A stretch of DNA of 64,000 nucleotides from Tenacibaculum sp. GTDB taxonomy: Bacteria > Bacteroidota > Bacteroidia > Flavobacteriales > Flavobacteriaceae. Each line of letters starts with the position of its first letter. The stretch's first letter is position 1. Made by a program: the position numbers and the translations under genes. The notes under the pieces are model-generated. The model saw only the letters and a list, made by a program, of their open reading frames with translations, was not told the origin of the DNA and did no database searches. Shown piece after piece: positions 14,037-23,854 of this stretch. The DNA lies in assembly GCA_022448525.1 (NCBI GenBank), contig JAKVCX010000010.1:1-64000 (forward strand), given 5' to 3'.

Positions 14037-16268
14037 TTATTCAATAATTACTTTCTTTGTTAAATTCCCCATTTCTGAAGATAACTTTACAATATAAACT
14101 CCAGAAGAAACATTCGATAAAGGAATATTATTCTCAATGTTTGCTCCTGCTTTTACATCTGCTAATTCTTCTCCTAAAATTGAATATACTTTTACATTCG
14201 CTACAGTTGATAAACCCGTAATCGTAATTTGCTTTTTCGCAGATTTATAAATATTAACATTCGCTAAAGTATTGTCAATATCATTTGTACTTAATCTTTC
14301 TGAAATTGTATGAATATAAAATCTTCCTGTTCCACTAACTGATGCTACTGAAGTGATTACATATTCGTTTCCTTCTGCTAATTTTGTAACAACTCCTTTA
14401 TCTCTATCTTCTAAATACACCTCAACTCCTGAAGGCAATCCATTACTACTTACTGTAAAAGAAACTTCCGTGTTAGCAGCTAACTTCATTCCAACTGGAA
14501 TCACCATGTTTTCATGATCGTTATTTGGTAACGATTGAATTGTAAAATCTTCTGTTGAACCTTCTAATAAATGCGTAAACACATCAAAATTTGAAGTTCC
14601 AAAATTTCCAACATCATATCCTGGATCTAGACCTTTTGTTGCATTTTCAAAATACTTTACAACTGTTTTTACAGAAGTACCATTTGCTGTAGCTGTTAAC
14701 TCAATAGTTGGAGTTTCTTTTTGTGTTCCTCTTGCAAATGTTCCACCAGTAGCAGGTTGCGCTAAAAGTTGTGTTTCATCTAGTGTAATTGACGTGGCAG
14801 CAGCATTTGTTCTAATAAAGAATCCTTGACCTGGAGCTAATGAATTTTCTGATGTAACTAATGAATTCGCAACATACTTATTTTGTGCATTATCCCAAAC
14901 ATATGCTGCAACAAACGCTGGATCCATACTTGCGTTATTATCTGCCACGAAATTATCTCCTGTATTTTCATTTAAAGGTAAAAATGCCGTAAACGGATTT
15001 CCAACAGCATTCCATTCTGAAGCAACTACAGACTTAGTTACCGTGCTTGTTTCTAGCGTTCCAGTAAAACTTACTTGTCCATCTGTAGCTCTAGAAATAG
15101 CGTAACCTCTACCTTTTTCAAAAGTTAATGTATTCGTTGTTAAATCATCCGTTGTATAATACACCCATTTTGCTCCATCTGCATTACTATCATCATAATA
15201 TGCAATTGCATATCTATTTGGTGTTACACTTGTATTAATCCTGATATTATTAGATGCATTTTCAGCAAACTCTTTAATGCTTTGTCCAACCACTGGAGAA
15301 CTTACAACATGCCATTCATTTGCCAATAAACCTCCTCGTAAATAGGTAACTGCTCCCGAACCAGAAGCTGTTCCTTTAACTATTAAAGAACCACTATTTG
15401 TTTCTCCTGAATTTATTGTAACAGCTCCATTGTTTGTAAAATTTCCATCAACTTGAGCACTCGACATGTCAAGAATCACCAAGGATGAAGAAGCGTCTAT
15501 TGTAAGATCTTTCATTTGTGCATCTGTTCCAATTCCTATAACAGGTTTATCAGTTACGTTCGGAATTGTAATATCATAAGTAGTTTCTGGAAGTGCATTA
15601 ATATTCCAGTTTCCTGCACTTGCCCAATCTGGATCTACTGCTCCTGTCCATGTAGCAGAAGTAATAATTACAGCACCTGTAGAATCAAAACTATCTCCTG
15701 TTATTTGAGAACCTGGAGTATTTGTACAATCAGCTGTATTAAAACCAGTAGTAGTTGGTCCGCAGGCAGTAAAAAACTGATCTAAGAATACAGAACCTTC
15801 TTCAAAAGTTACATTTGGACTTTCATTAATATCTGTATATTTAAATTTAATGCTGAATAAATGTGCTGCTGTACTCGTAACATTATTCCCAGCAAAAGAT
15901 CCGCTACTTGCCAATTGTTGAAATGACGTAGAAACTCTAGAAGTAGTATTATCATTTACAACGAACGATTGGTAAGCTGCAACTGCTCCTCCAAAGAATG
16001 AAGTTGCTAAAATAGAACCATCTGGTTGAGTCATTTCAAAATTTCCATTGTTATGCACGTTATCTCCAAATGCAGCTGTATTGTAGTTAAAATAAATTTG
16101 TCCTGAGCCTATAATAAAATCAGTATCAGACGAAATATAAATATCTGCTTCATAATAATCATTTGTACCGTCATTAGTATTTCTAGCATTTACAAATGTG
16201 AAGCTAATATTTTGGGCAAAAGTAATTGCCGAAATAAAACTTAGTATTAATGTAATTATACTTTTCAT
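14037..16268 (-). CDS. Secreted surface protein with T9SS type A sorting domain
   Basis: Protein of 743 residues. A Sec signal peptide (about 1-18, ending TFAQ) precedes a beta-rich N-terminal domain (about 20-175) whose pattern (YYEADIYISSDTDF, then GQIYFNYNTAAFG, then LFSIKFKY) recalls a cohesin-like sandwich. A further adhesin-like beta region follows, and the C-terminal 75 residues form a type A sorting domain (VKVYSILGEEL, then GVYIVKLSSE, ending KKVIIE). It should cross the outer membrane by type IX secretion and be attached to the surface. No enzyme motif was seen. The neighbouring LRR proteins carry dockerin-like ends, discussed under findings. Confidence 0.88.
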   Translation of the reverse strand: MKSIITLILSFISAITFAQNISFTFVNARNTNDGTNDYYEADIYISSDTDFIIGSGQIYFNYNTAAFGDNVHNNGNFEMTQPDGSILATSFFGGAVAAYQSFVVNDNTTSRVSTSFQQLASSGSFAGNNVTSTAAHLFSIKFKYTDINESPNVTFEEGSVFLDQFFTACGPTTTGFNTADCTNTPGSQITGDSFDSTGAVIITSATWTGAVDPDWASAGNWNINALPETTYDITIPNVTDKPVIGIGTDAQMKDLTIDASSSLVILDMSSAQVDGNFTNNGAVTINSGETNSGSLIVKGTASGSGAVTYLRGGLLANEWHVVSSPVVGQSIKEFAENASNNIRINTSVTPNRYAIAYYDDSNADGAKWVYYTTDDLTTNTLTFEKGRGYAISRATDGQVSFTGTLETSTVTKSVVASEWNAVGNPFTAFLPLNENTGDNFVADNNASMDPAFVAAYVWDNAQNKYVANSLVTSENSLAPGQGFFIRTNAAATSITLDETQLLAQPATGGTFARGTQKETPTIELTATANGTSVKTVVKYFENATKGLDPGYDVGNFGTSNFDVFTHLLEGSTEDFTIQSLPNNDHENMVIPVGMKLAANTEVSFTVSSNGLPSGVEVYLEDRDKGVVTKLAEGNEYVITSVASVSGTGRFYIHTISERLSTNDIDNTLANVNIYKSAKKQITITGLSTVANVKVYSILGEELADVKAGANIENNIPLSNVSSGVYIVKLSSEMGNLTKKVIIE

Positions 16269-16292
16269 TTTTAAATTTTTAATAGGATTATG

Positions 16293-16463
16293 TTATACTC
16301 TTTGTATGTTTATTACTTGCATATGAATTCCATTGAACGATTTTTCAATTTGTACTTTCGACAGCCAAAAAAGCGTTCCATGATGGATAATTGGTAGAAA
16401 AGCAAACTTTTGTATTACTCTTCTCATCTTTGGTTTTCTATGAGATTTTAATATTATTTTCAT
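16293..16463 (-). CDS. Possible 56-residue basic protein
   Basis: An ORF from the ATG at 16463 gives a basic peptide beginning MKIILKSHRKPKMRRVIQKF with a central FAFLP...FWLSK pattern. It lies between two large surface-protein genes. The motif KFAFLP followed by a tryptophan is reminiscent of some small Bacteroidetes proteins, but this is weak. An upstream ATG at 16535 would lengthen it without improving the pattern. The 16269-16586 interval otherwise looks like promoter DNA. Confidence 0.3.
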   Translation of the reverse strand: MKIILKSHRKPKMRRVIQKFAFLPIIHHGTLFWLSKVQIEKSFNGIHMQVINIQRV

Positions 16464-16586
16464 TATCGTATTTCTTAAATTACTTATAGGATGTAAGTAG
16501 CACATGAGAGAAGGATTTAATGGTATATCCCACAAGTATAAAGTGTGTGTTACCTTCTCTTCATGTACTTCTATTTACCCTAAGTC

Positions 16587-19500
16587 TTAAAATTGTTCTC
16601 CTTTACCTATATTTTGTAGTATTACATTGATATCTGAGTTTTGAACTTGGCCGTTCATATCGACATCAAAAATGCTGTAACCAGAAATTCCAATTTTTAA
16701 AACAGCTCCGTTTAAATCTGCATTTTGAACTTGACCGTTTGCATCAAAATCCCCTAAAAGCAATCCATAATTCCCATTAGTTAAATCGCTTAAAGCGGCA
16801 GTGCTTCCAGTGATATTATTTGGATCGTTAAAATTTATTAAGGTTGCTGTAGTGTCTAAAGCATAACTGGTATTAGATAAAATTGTAACATGATTTCTAT
16901 GAGCAATAGCAACATAAAACTCATCCTTCCAAGCTGTTATTGTAGGATTTGAAACACCGTCAACATCTACAATAGTTCCATCTCTTAATAGTAATGCCGA
17001 TTTGGTATATCGTATTTCAGAAACATCATTTGCATTTCTTAATTGTATTTCAATCCAATCGACCACAGCACTATTTCCTGTTGTATCAAAAACAGTTGCC
17101 TCGCAAGTAATTGCATCTGCATAAGGAGAAGTAGTAGGAAGGTGATTATTGGTTCTTAAATCATCATTCATAATTCCAGTATTCCTATCAAAAGGACCTT
17201 CTAAAAACACGTTAACATCTACTAAACATGATTCGCAATCTGTGCTGAAATATGATTGTGCATCAATAGAAGTCCAATTTGTAGTTGAGTACGCTACATC
17301 ATCAACTTGAATACAATTTAAATCAGGATTTCCGTTTGCTGCCATCCTTAAGAAATTCGCGTTATTCCCATTATTCAACTTCAAAACAGATAAATTTGAG
17401 TTATCTACTCTAAGATCATTCAGTTGACTATTTTCAGAAATATCTAATGCTTTCAGGTTTGTTTCTCCTAAATCAAGAGTTAATAAAGAGAACAATGAAG
17501 AAACATCGATAGTTTCAATTGCTGTTCCGTCGGCATAAATAGTAGCCAAATTGTTTAAGTTTTCTCCAAAAATCACTGTCGTTAATAACGGATTATCATC
17601 GATATCAATTCTTGTTAGTGCGGTATTTGCTGAAAAATCTAAGCTTGTAACTTGGTTTAAATCGATGTCAAAATCCTCTAAAAGTGTATTTTTTGATAAG
17701 TCAACAGTAGTTAAATTATTAGACTCTAAATTCACATCATTAACCAAAGTGTTTTTCGATAAATCAATTGATGAAAGATTGTTATAACTTAAATCAGCAT
17801 TTTCTAACAGCGTATTTTTCGATAAATCAATTGATGAAAGATTATTATTATCTAAATCAAAAACCTGTAAATTAACATTGGTAGTAAAATCAATTACATT
17901 AATAGCATTGTTATCAATTTCTACATCTCTTAAAAGTGTACAACCAGTAAAATTTATAGCAGTTAAGGTTGCCATATCATCCGCATCTACAGTAGTTAAG
18001 AACGTATTATTACTAAAGTCTAAAGTGGTGAAGCTATTCTTATCACAATCAATTGTCTCTAATTTTAAATTTCCAGAAAGATCTAATGTTGTTAATGAAT
18101 TAACTGAGCAATTCAACGAGATTAATGATGCGAAAAATTCAATTCCTGTTAAATCTGAAATACTTTGACTATTCACATCTAATTCTTTTAAATGAAAAAT
18201 ATTCTCTAAAGGAATTTGATTGTCGTTACTAATATCATCATAAGCAGCTAAAGCGGTTTCAAATGCAGAATCTGGAATCGAAACATAGGACGTACATTGT
18301 GTAGCATTAAATGTAGTTTGATTATCAACATTTGTAAAATTAGTAGTTGCATAGGTTTCATTATCAACAGTAATACAAGTTAAATCTGCATTGTTACGAG
18401 TATCAAAAGAAGTTATACTTGTGTTTGCTCCATTTTTAATATTCAAAATTAGTAATGCATTTGTACTAACATCAATACTCACAAGCTTTGTTAAGCTAGA
18501 CAGATCTAAAACCTGAAGTGTATTGTTTTGCATGTTAAGATTTTCAAGCTCTGTATTTTTTGAAAAATCGGCTGTTTTTAAACTGTTACCACTTGCATTT
18601 AAAATTTTCAATGCGGTAAAGCCTTCTATTCCGGTTAAATCCGAAATATTTTTATTTGAAATATCTAAGTCTTCAATAGTTTCTATGCTCGCTACAGGAA
18701 CGTGATTATCATTCAAAATATCATCTACAGCGGAAAATTCAGCCTCGAAGTTATCATCTGGCATGTAAATGTGAGAATCACATCCAATGCTATACGTTAC
18801 ATCTGAAGTAAAGTTATTTGTAGCATAATTTACATCATCTACTGATACACAATTTAGATTTGCATTTTGTCCAATACTTAAATTACTCAGTTGTGTTAAA
18901 TCAATATTTCTTAGATCTAAACTATTTAGATTATTACTGTAAATCTGAATAACTGTAAGCTTGGTATTATTACTAAGATCTAAACTTTCAATTTGATTTG
19001 CCCCTGCACTCAAAAATGTAAGATTGATAGCATCAGTAAAATCTAATGCTATGATAGCTCCCGTGTTAACTTGAAATAATTCTAAAGCCGAATTTCCACT
19101 TAATGTTAATGTTGTTAAGTTACTATTTGCACTACCGTTTATAGTGTTTAAGTTTGATAATCCAGTAAAATCAAGACTGGTGAAGTCACCGCTTCCAAAA
19201 CTAAATGACTTTAATGCAGTGTTATTTGTTAGATTTATTGTAGTCATCGTAGTTTTTTCCACAAATAAATCTTCTAAGTTTACTAATGAAGAAACATCTA
19301 AACTTGTTAATGGATTTTCATCTAACTCTAAATAAGTTAAAGCCGTATTATTAGAAAGGTTTATACTACTTAAATTACAATTCTCTGCTGTAAGTCTGGT
19401 CAGATTTGTGTTTTGTGAAAGATCAATTCCAGAAGATAAATTCAAATCACTGATATATAAGTAATCTAAGTTTATGTTTGCGGATAAGTCTAGGGTTGTA

Positions 19501-22370
19501 AAACTATTCTCACCAATGAATAATTGTTCTAACGCAACGTTCTTACTTAAATCTACAGAAGTTAAAAGGTTGTTGTTTGCTCTTAATTCTTCAAGTAATG
19601 GAAAAGCTTCAATTCCTGTTAAATCTGAAATTTGATCTCCACGTACATCTAAACTTGTTACTGTTGCTACATTAAGTCTTGGAACTTGCCCATCATTAGC
19701 AATATCATCATATGCTGCTAGTGCAGTTTCAAAATTAGCATCTGGAATAGAGACATATGTACAATCAGTTTCATTGAAAGTTGTATACTCATCAATACTT
19801 GTCCAATTTGCATCACTATACGTTACATCATCTACTAATACGCAGGTTAAACCACTATTTCCAGAAATACTAAATGTATTTATATTAGTATTATTTCCGT
19901 TTTTAACGTTTAAATAGGTCAGTTCATTTCTACTGATATTTATTGATTTTAACAATAAATTATTAGAAAGATCTAAAGATGTAATTTTATTATCTCTAAC
20001 ATCAATTTTGTCAAGATTTGCTAATGTTGATACGTCTATACTCGTAATGATACAATCGTCGATAACTATTTCTTCTAACAATGGTAAATTCCCAAAAGTT
20101 ACGGTTGTAAGTGCTGGGTTTTCCTCTGCATTTATATCTTTAAGAGTAGGAATATCTGGAAAATGTAAACTCGCAAATAAATTCTCTCCTAAATCAATAT
20201 CAAGTAAGGCTATATTTCCTGAGAGATCAATTGTAGTTAACTGATTTTCTTCTAAATCTAATTCTTGTAACGCTGTATTACTAGATAAATCAATAGAATT
20301 GATTTCATTAGTAGACAAATCTGCTTCTAGTAAAGCTGTGTTTGAAGATAAGTTTAATGCTGTCAGGTTATTTCTTGCTAAGTCAATTTCCGTCAATTTA
20401 GTATTTGAACTTAAATCAATAGATGAAAGTTGGCAGCTACTTAAATCAAAAACTTGTAGCTCTGTGTTTCCACTTAAATCTAACCCGGTAGAAAAATCAT
20501 TCCCGTAAGCATATAAATGCGTTAATGCTGTATTATTAGTTAGACTTAATGTTGTTAAATTATTATAGTAACAACGTAAATCTTCTAAAACAAGATTACC
20601 TGAAAGATTCAAATTAGAAAGTTCATTACTACCAATATTAAGAAAAACTAACTTCGAAGAATTCGAAATATTTATAGTTGCTATATCATTAGAATCACAA
20701 GTAATTTCTTCTAATTCTGTATTTGAACTCAAATCCAAAGAAATTAAACCATTCCTCCCAATTTCTAGAGTTTTAAGTTTTTTATTAGATGAAAAATCAA
20801 CTGTTGTAAGCGAATTATTGGAACAGTTTATCTCCTCTAAAAGTACGAATCCTTCAATTCCAGTTAAGTCCGAAATTCCTCTATTATTAAGATCTAGTGT
20901 TTTAACTGAGTACACCACATCTCTTGGTACTTGTCCGTCTCCATCAACATCGTCATAACCCATATCAAACAAAACTCCTTCAAAAGTTCCATCCGGTATT
21001 TGAATATAATTGGTACAGTTAGTAGCACTAAATAAAGTTTGATTATCAATATTGGTAAAGTTGGTTGTGGCAAAAGTTGCATCATCCACCAAAACACAAG
21101 TCAAGTCAGTATTTCCTGTAGCATCAAAACTCGTTACGTTTAGATTATTTCCATTTTTAAGGTTTAATGAAAATAGTGCATTGTTGCTGGCATTAATACT
21201 TGTTAAATTTACTAATTGAGAAGTATCTAAAACTCCTAAAGAATTATTGGAAACATCCAACGAAGTAATTGCTGTATTAGCACTTAAATCTAAAGATTGG
21301 ATATTATTATTAGCAACATTTAATATTTTTAATGCCGTAAAGTTCTCAATACCTTGTAAACTTGAAATATTTGAATTTGAAACGTCTAAAGATTGTAAAC
21401 TAGAAATTGAAAGAATAGGAACTTGATAATCATTTTGAAAATCATCTAATCCTAAATTATATAAAGCGTTTTCAAAGTTTAAATCAGCGATATAAACATA
21501 TTGATTACAATTCGTTGTAAAGTTAGTATTCGCATCTGCATTAAAATTATTTACCGCAAACGAAACTTCATCTACAGAAACACAACTCAAATTTGGGTTG
21601 TTCTCAATATTACAGGTATGAATATTTTGATTATTACCATTTCTTAAATCAATTGACGTTAAATTGTCTGAAGTAATATCTAGACTCGTTAAAAGTGGAT
21701 TATTACTTAGATCTAAGGTAGTAATATCAGTACCTGTTAATGAAATACTGCTAAGTTTAGACGCATCTGAAAGATCAATTGAACCAAGACTTGTAAATGC
21801 TAGATTAATACTCGTAACGTTTACTGCTCCTGAAAGTGTTAGTGTTGTAAAGTTTCGGTTGTTATAACAATTTATATTTTCAATACTTAACAAGTTCGTT
21901 ACATCTAAAGAACTAAGATTATTATTCGTACAATTCAAGTATCTTAAACTACTATTACTTAATACATTTAAGCTCGTAAGATCATTATTAAAAAGATTTA
22001 GATTTTCTAATTTAGTTAATGCTGAAATATCTAAACTGATAAGATCATTATTACCAAGAAATAGATCAGTCAACTTTGTGTTATTTGAAAGATCAACTGT
22101 TGTAAGATTATTTTGTTGTACATCAAGAAATTCTAATGAAGTAAAGCCTTCTATTCCTGATAAATCAGAAATACTTTCAAGTTGTAAACTTAAAGTAGTT
22201 AAATTTTCGATATTCGCTGTTAAAACTTGTCCATCTCCTGAAACCGTATCATAACCTAAAGTTACTAAAGCAGCTTCAAAATTGGCATCAGGGATTTGGG
22301 TATACTGCGCATTAAGAAACGAAGTAATTCCGATAGTGAAATAAATTATTAATTGTACTTTTTTTCTCAT
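16587..22370 (-). CDS. Giant secreted leucine-rich-repeat protein with dockerin-like C-terminus
   Basis: Protein of 1927 residues with a signal peptide ending FLNAQ. It consists of six modules. Each starts with an IPDxxFExxL segment and a GDGQVP-like acidic loop, runs through LRRs of the type LDLSxNTxLxxLxxxxNxL, and closes with GNxxLTCVxVDD. After a Cys-rich linker (CESCLVDVNVFLEGPFD) and a beta domain, the last 60 residues carry two calcium-type loops, DANGQVQNAD and DMNGQVQNSD, as in dockerins, ending GKGEQF. No type A sorting domain is visible. Likely a surface or extracellular adhesin or ligand-binding protein. The -7 box lies at 22428-22435. Confidence 0.88.
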   Translation of the reverse strand: MRKKVQLIIYFTIGITSFLNAQYTQIPDANFEAALVTLGYDTVSGDGQVLTANIENLTTLSLQLESISDLSGIEGFTSLEFLDVQQNNLTTVDLSNNTKLTDLFLGNNDLISLDISALTKLENLNLFNNDLTSLNVLSNSSLRYLNCTNNNLSSLDVTNLLSIENINCYNNRNFTTLTLSGAVNVTSINLAFTSLGSIDLSDASKLSSISLTGTDITTLDLSNNPLLTSLDITSDNLTSIDLRNGNNQNIHTCNIENNPNLSCVSVDEVSFAVNNFNADANTNFTTNCNQYVYIADLNFENALYNLGLDDFQNDYQVPILSISSLQSLDVSNSNISSLQGIENFTALKILNVANNNIQSLDLSANTAITSLDVSNNSLGVLDTSQLVNLTSINASNNALFSLNLKNGNNLNVTSFDATGNTDLTCVLVDDATFATTNFTNIDNQTLFSATNCTNYIQIPDGTFEGVLFDMGYDDVDGDGQVPRDVVYSVKTLDLNNRGISDLTGIEGFVLLEEINCSNNSLTTVDFSSNKKLKTLEIGRNGLISLDLSSNTELEEITCDSNDIATINISNSSKLVFLNIGSNELSNLNLSGNLVLEDLRCYYNNLTTLSLTNNTALTHLYAYGNDFSTGLDLSGNTELQVFDLSSCQLSSIDLSSNTKLTEIDLARNNLTALNLSSNTALLEADLSTNEINSIDLSSNTALQELDLEENQLTTIDLSGNIALLDIDLGENLFASLHFPDIPTLKDINAEENPALTTVTFGNLPLLEEIVIDDCIITSIDVSTLANLDKIDVRDNKITSLDLSNNLLLKSINISRNELTYLNVKNGNNTNINTFSISGNSGLTCVLVDDVTYSDANWTSIDEYTTFNETDCTYVSIPDANFETALAAYDDIANDGQVPRLNVATVTSLDVRGDQISDLTGIEAFPLLEELRANNNLLTSVDLSKNVALEQLFIGENSFTTLDLSANINLDYLYISDLNLSSGIDLSQNTNLTRLTAENCNLSSINLSNNTALTYLELDENPLTSLDVSSLVNLEDLFVEKTTMTTINLTNNTALKSFSFGSGDFTSLDFTGLSNLNTINGSANSNLTTLTLSGNSALELFQVNTGAIIALDFTDAINLTFLSAGANQIESLDLSNNTKLTVIQIYSNNLNSLDLRNIDLTQLSNLSIGQNANLNCVSVDDVNYATNNFTSDVTYSIGCDSHIYMPDDNFEAEFSAVDDILNDNHVPVASIETIEDLDISNKNISDLTGIEGFTALKILNASGNSLKTADFSKNTELENLNMQNNTLQVLDLSSLTKLVSIDVSTNALLILNIKNGANTSITSFDTRNNADLTCITVDNETYATTNFTNVDNQTTFNATQCTSYVSIPDSAFETALAAYDDISNDNQIPLENIFHLKELDVNSQSISDLTGIEFFASLISLNCSVNSLTTLDLSGNLKLETIDCDKNSFTTLDFSNNTFLTTVDADDMATLTAINFTGCTLLRDVEIDNNAINVIDFTTNVNLQVFDLDNNNLSSIDLSKNTLLENADLSYNNLSSIDLSKNTLVNDVNLESNNLTTVDLSKNTLLEDFDIDLNQVTSLDFSANTALTRIDIDDNPLLTTVIFGENLNNLATIYADGTAIETIDVSSLFSLLTLDLGETNLKALDISENSQLNDLRVDNSNLSVLKLNNGNNANFLRMAANGNPDLNCIQVDDVAYSTTNWTSIDAQSYFSTDCESCLVDVNVFLEGPFDRNTGIMNDDLRTNNHLPTTSPYADAITCEATVFDTTGNSAVVDWIEIQLRNANDVSEIRYTKSALLLRDGTIVDVDGVSNPTITAWKDEFYVAIAHRNHVTILSNTSYALDTTATLINFNDPNNITGSTAALSDLTNGNYGLLLGDFDANGQVQNADLNGAVLKIGISGYSIFDVDMNGQVQNSDINVILQNIGKGEQF

Positions 22371-22427
22371 TTTATTTAAATTAAACTCCCTTTATTACAA
22401 GGAATTACACACACTTTATTTTTAGGA

Positions 22428-22435
22428 CAAACCTA
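22428..22435 (-). promoter_or_regulatory. -7 element of the giant LRR gene
   Basis: TAGGTTTG on the minus strand, a perfect TAnnTTTG match, about 57 bp before the ATG. No -33 TTTG was seen at the expected distance, suggesting that an activator is needed. Confidence 0.55.
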
Positions 22436-22490
22436 AGTTCTGACTCGATAATTTTTATTGATTTGTAGTGGACAATTGGACTACATTCAG

Positions 22491-22507
22491 GAAGACATTT
22501 AGGAGAC
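22491..22507 (-). promoter_or_regulatory. Weak copy of the TGTCTCC direct-repeat motif
   Basis: On the plus strand GAAGAC (22491) and GGAGAC (22502) are 11 bp apart, upstream of the giant LRR gene and touching the stop codon of the regulator gene. It is a poorer version of the motif at 23820-23838 and 28883-28917. Confidence 0.3.
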
Positions 22508-23364
22508 TACACATCTATATTGAATACAAATTGTCGCAAAGATTCTTTCGGAGCAATATTTAATCTAACCTTGATTCTTTGAATAGCTTTCTTTACTCCT
22601 GCCATTGAAATACCTAGAAAAAATGAAATCTCTGAATTGTTAAATCCCATTTTTATAAAGGAAGCTAGTTTTAAATCATTACTCGTTAAGTTCTTGTTAT
22701 TCTGGAGCAATTTTTTGTAGAACAAAGGATGAACCTCTTCAAAATGAGCTTTGAATAAATCATGATGATATCCTTGTTTTAGTTGTTTCGAAATTTCATT
22801 GCTAAGACTGTTTAATTCTTTGCTTATTTCTGAACCAGGAAGTTTGGTTAAACTATCTATCTTCTTTTTCACTTTTTCTAAATACTCGTTTTTAGAATCA
22901 ATATTTAGGTAATTGGTAGATAGTATTCTGTTTAACTGATTTGTTTTGATTAATGAATCTCTCAAATCGAACCAATATTTAATTGCTGTGGTTAATGTTT
23001 TTACAATCGATTCATAATTTTCTTTATAAGCATAAGAGAAAACACCTTGATCTAAAATTGTAAAGGCTTCTTTAATTGAAATGCTTTCGGACAATAATAG
23101 TATCAGGGGAACATCTTTGTATTCCTCTATTTCTTTTAACGATTGAAGAAACAACTCCCATTTAATTCTATGGCTCGTATCTATTAAAATTGCATTCGGA
23201 CTTTCTTTCCACAGGCTAATTTCTTGCGGAATACTTTCCATGCATTGTACTTTGAAATTACTTTCTGCTAATTTCTCTCGAATACTACAATCTGTATTTT
23301 CAGTTATAATCGTTACCGTAAAAGTATTCGTTGCTATCTTACTTTTAAAATCGGTACTAATCAT
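22507..23364 (-). CDS. LuxR-type regulator with receiver-like N-domain
   Basis: Protein of 285 residues. Residues 12-135 resemble a receiver domain: an acidic residue in IITENTD, a possible phosphoacceptor aspartate in AILIDTSHR, a serine in ILLLSES and a lysine in YAYKEN, so phosphorylation is possible though the fit is loose. A helical linker leads to a LuxR-like helix-turn-helix (about 225-275, SNDLKLASFIKMGFNNSEI then GISMAGVKKAIQRIKVRL). It overlaps the upstream SpoIIAA-like gene by 8 bp. It lies between two giant LRR genes and is a plausible local regulator. The same HTH type occurs in the 29016-30728 product. Confidence 0.75.
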   Translation of the reverse strand: MISTDFKSKIATNTFTVTIITENTDCSIREKLAESNFKVQCMESIPQEISLWKESPNAILIDTSHRIKWELFLQSLKEIEEYKDVPLILLLSESISIKEAFTILDQGVFSYAYKENYESIVKTLTTAIKYWFDLRDSLIKTNQLNRILSTNYLNIDSKNEYLEKVKKKIDSLTKLPGSEISKELNSLSNEISKQLKQGYHHDLFKAHFEEVHPLFYKKLLQNNKNLTSNDLKLASFIKMGFNNSEISFFLGISMAGVKKAIQRIKVRLNIAPKESLRQFVFNIDV

Positions 23365-23752
23365 TAATTAAATATTTCATTGCTGTTTCCTTATCCGTAA
23401 AATATTTGATATTACTTTTCGTATATGAGATATAAATCTTCATTAAAAGCGACAATATTCCTGATGCACCAACAATTACAGATTTCTTCATTTTTGGTTG
23501 TACTTGCTTTCCCAACATCTTAATAGTTCTCATTGCTCTAGGACTTGTTTTCATTTGATATGCATAAACAAAAGCTCTGATTGATTTATCTGGTCTTCGC
23601 ATTCCTAAATCAACTGCTTTTAATACATAATCAATGATCTCATCATCTGTAGTTAATCCAGAAAAATCAATTTCTATATACTCTACATTTTCATAATGCT
23701 TCCAAACTGGGTCAACATTCAATCTTGTGTTATTTGCTAAAACCATTTCCAT
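23357..23752 (-). CDS. SpoIIAA/STAS-like small protein
   Basis: Cytosolic protein of 131 residues with alternating strands and helices: YIEIDFSGLTTDDEIIDYV, RAFVYAYQMKTS, a conserved-looking VIVGASGILSLLMKIY and a final helix. This is the size and pattern of SpoIIAA-like/STAS proteins, which often act in regulatory switches; the match is structural and tentative. It overlaps the receiver-LuxR regulator gene by 8 bp, so the two are translationally coupled and likely work together. The TGTCTCC repeat pair at 23820-23838 lies 68 bp upstream. Confidence 0.6.
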   Translation of the reverse strand: MEMVLANNTRLNVDPVWKHYENVEYIEIDFSGLTTDDEIIDYVLKAVDLGMRRPDKSIRAFVYAYQMKTSPRAMRTIKMLGKQVQPKMKKSVIVGASGILSLLMKIYISYTKSNIKYFTDKETAMKYLIND

Positions 23753-23819
23753 AAATTTTAGGGGTACATAATATTTCCGCTAAGTAACAATTGAAATGAT
23801 TCTTAAGAAAAAATCAAGA

Positions 23820-23838
23820 GGAGACATCTGGGGAGACA
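23820..23838 (-). promoter_or_regulatory. TGTCTCC direct-repeat pair, candidate operator
   Basis: Plus-strand GGAGACA occurs at 23820-23826 and again at 23832-23838, a 12-bp period (TGTCTCC twice on the minus strand). It lies between the M4 protease gene and the SpoIIAA-like gene. Confidence 0.5.
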
Positions 23839-23854
23839 AGCCTTAAAAACACTA

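Noticed and set aside
17551..20508. Plus-strand ORFs of 60-96 codons inside the giant LRR gene
   Set aside because: They are low-complexity shadows of the LRR repeats, with lysine-serine-rich products and no independent signals.
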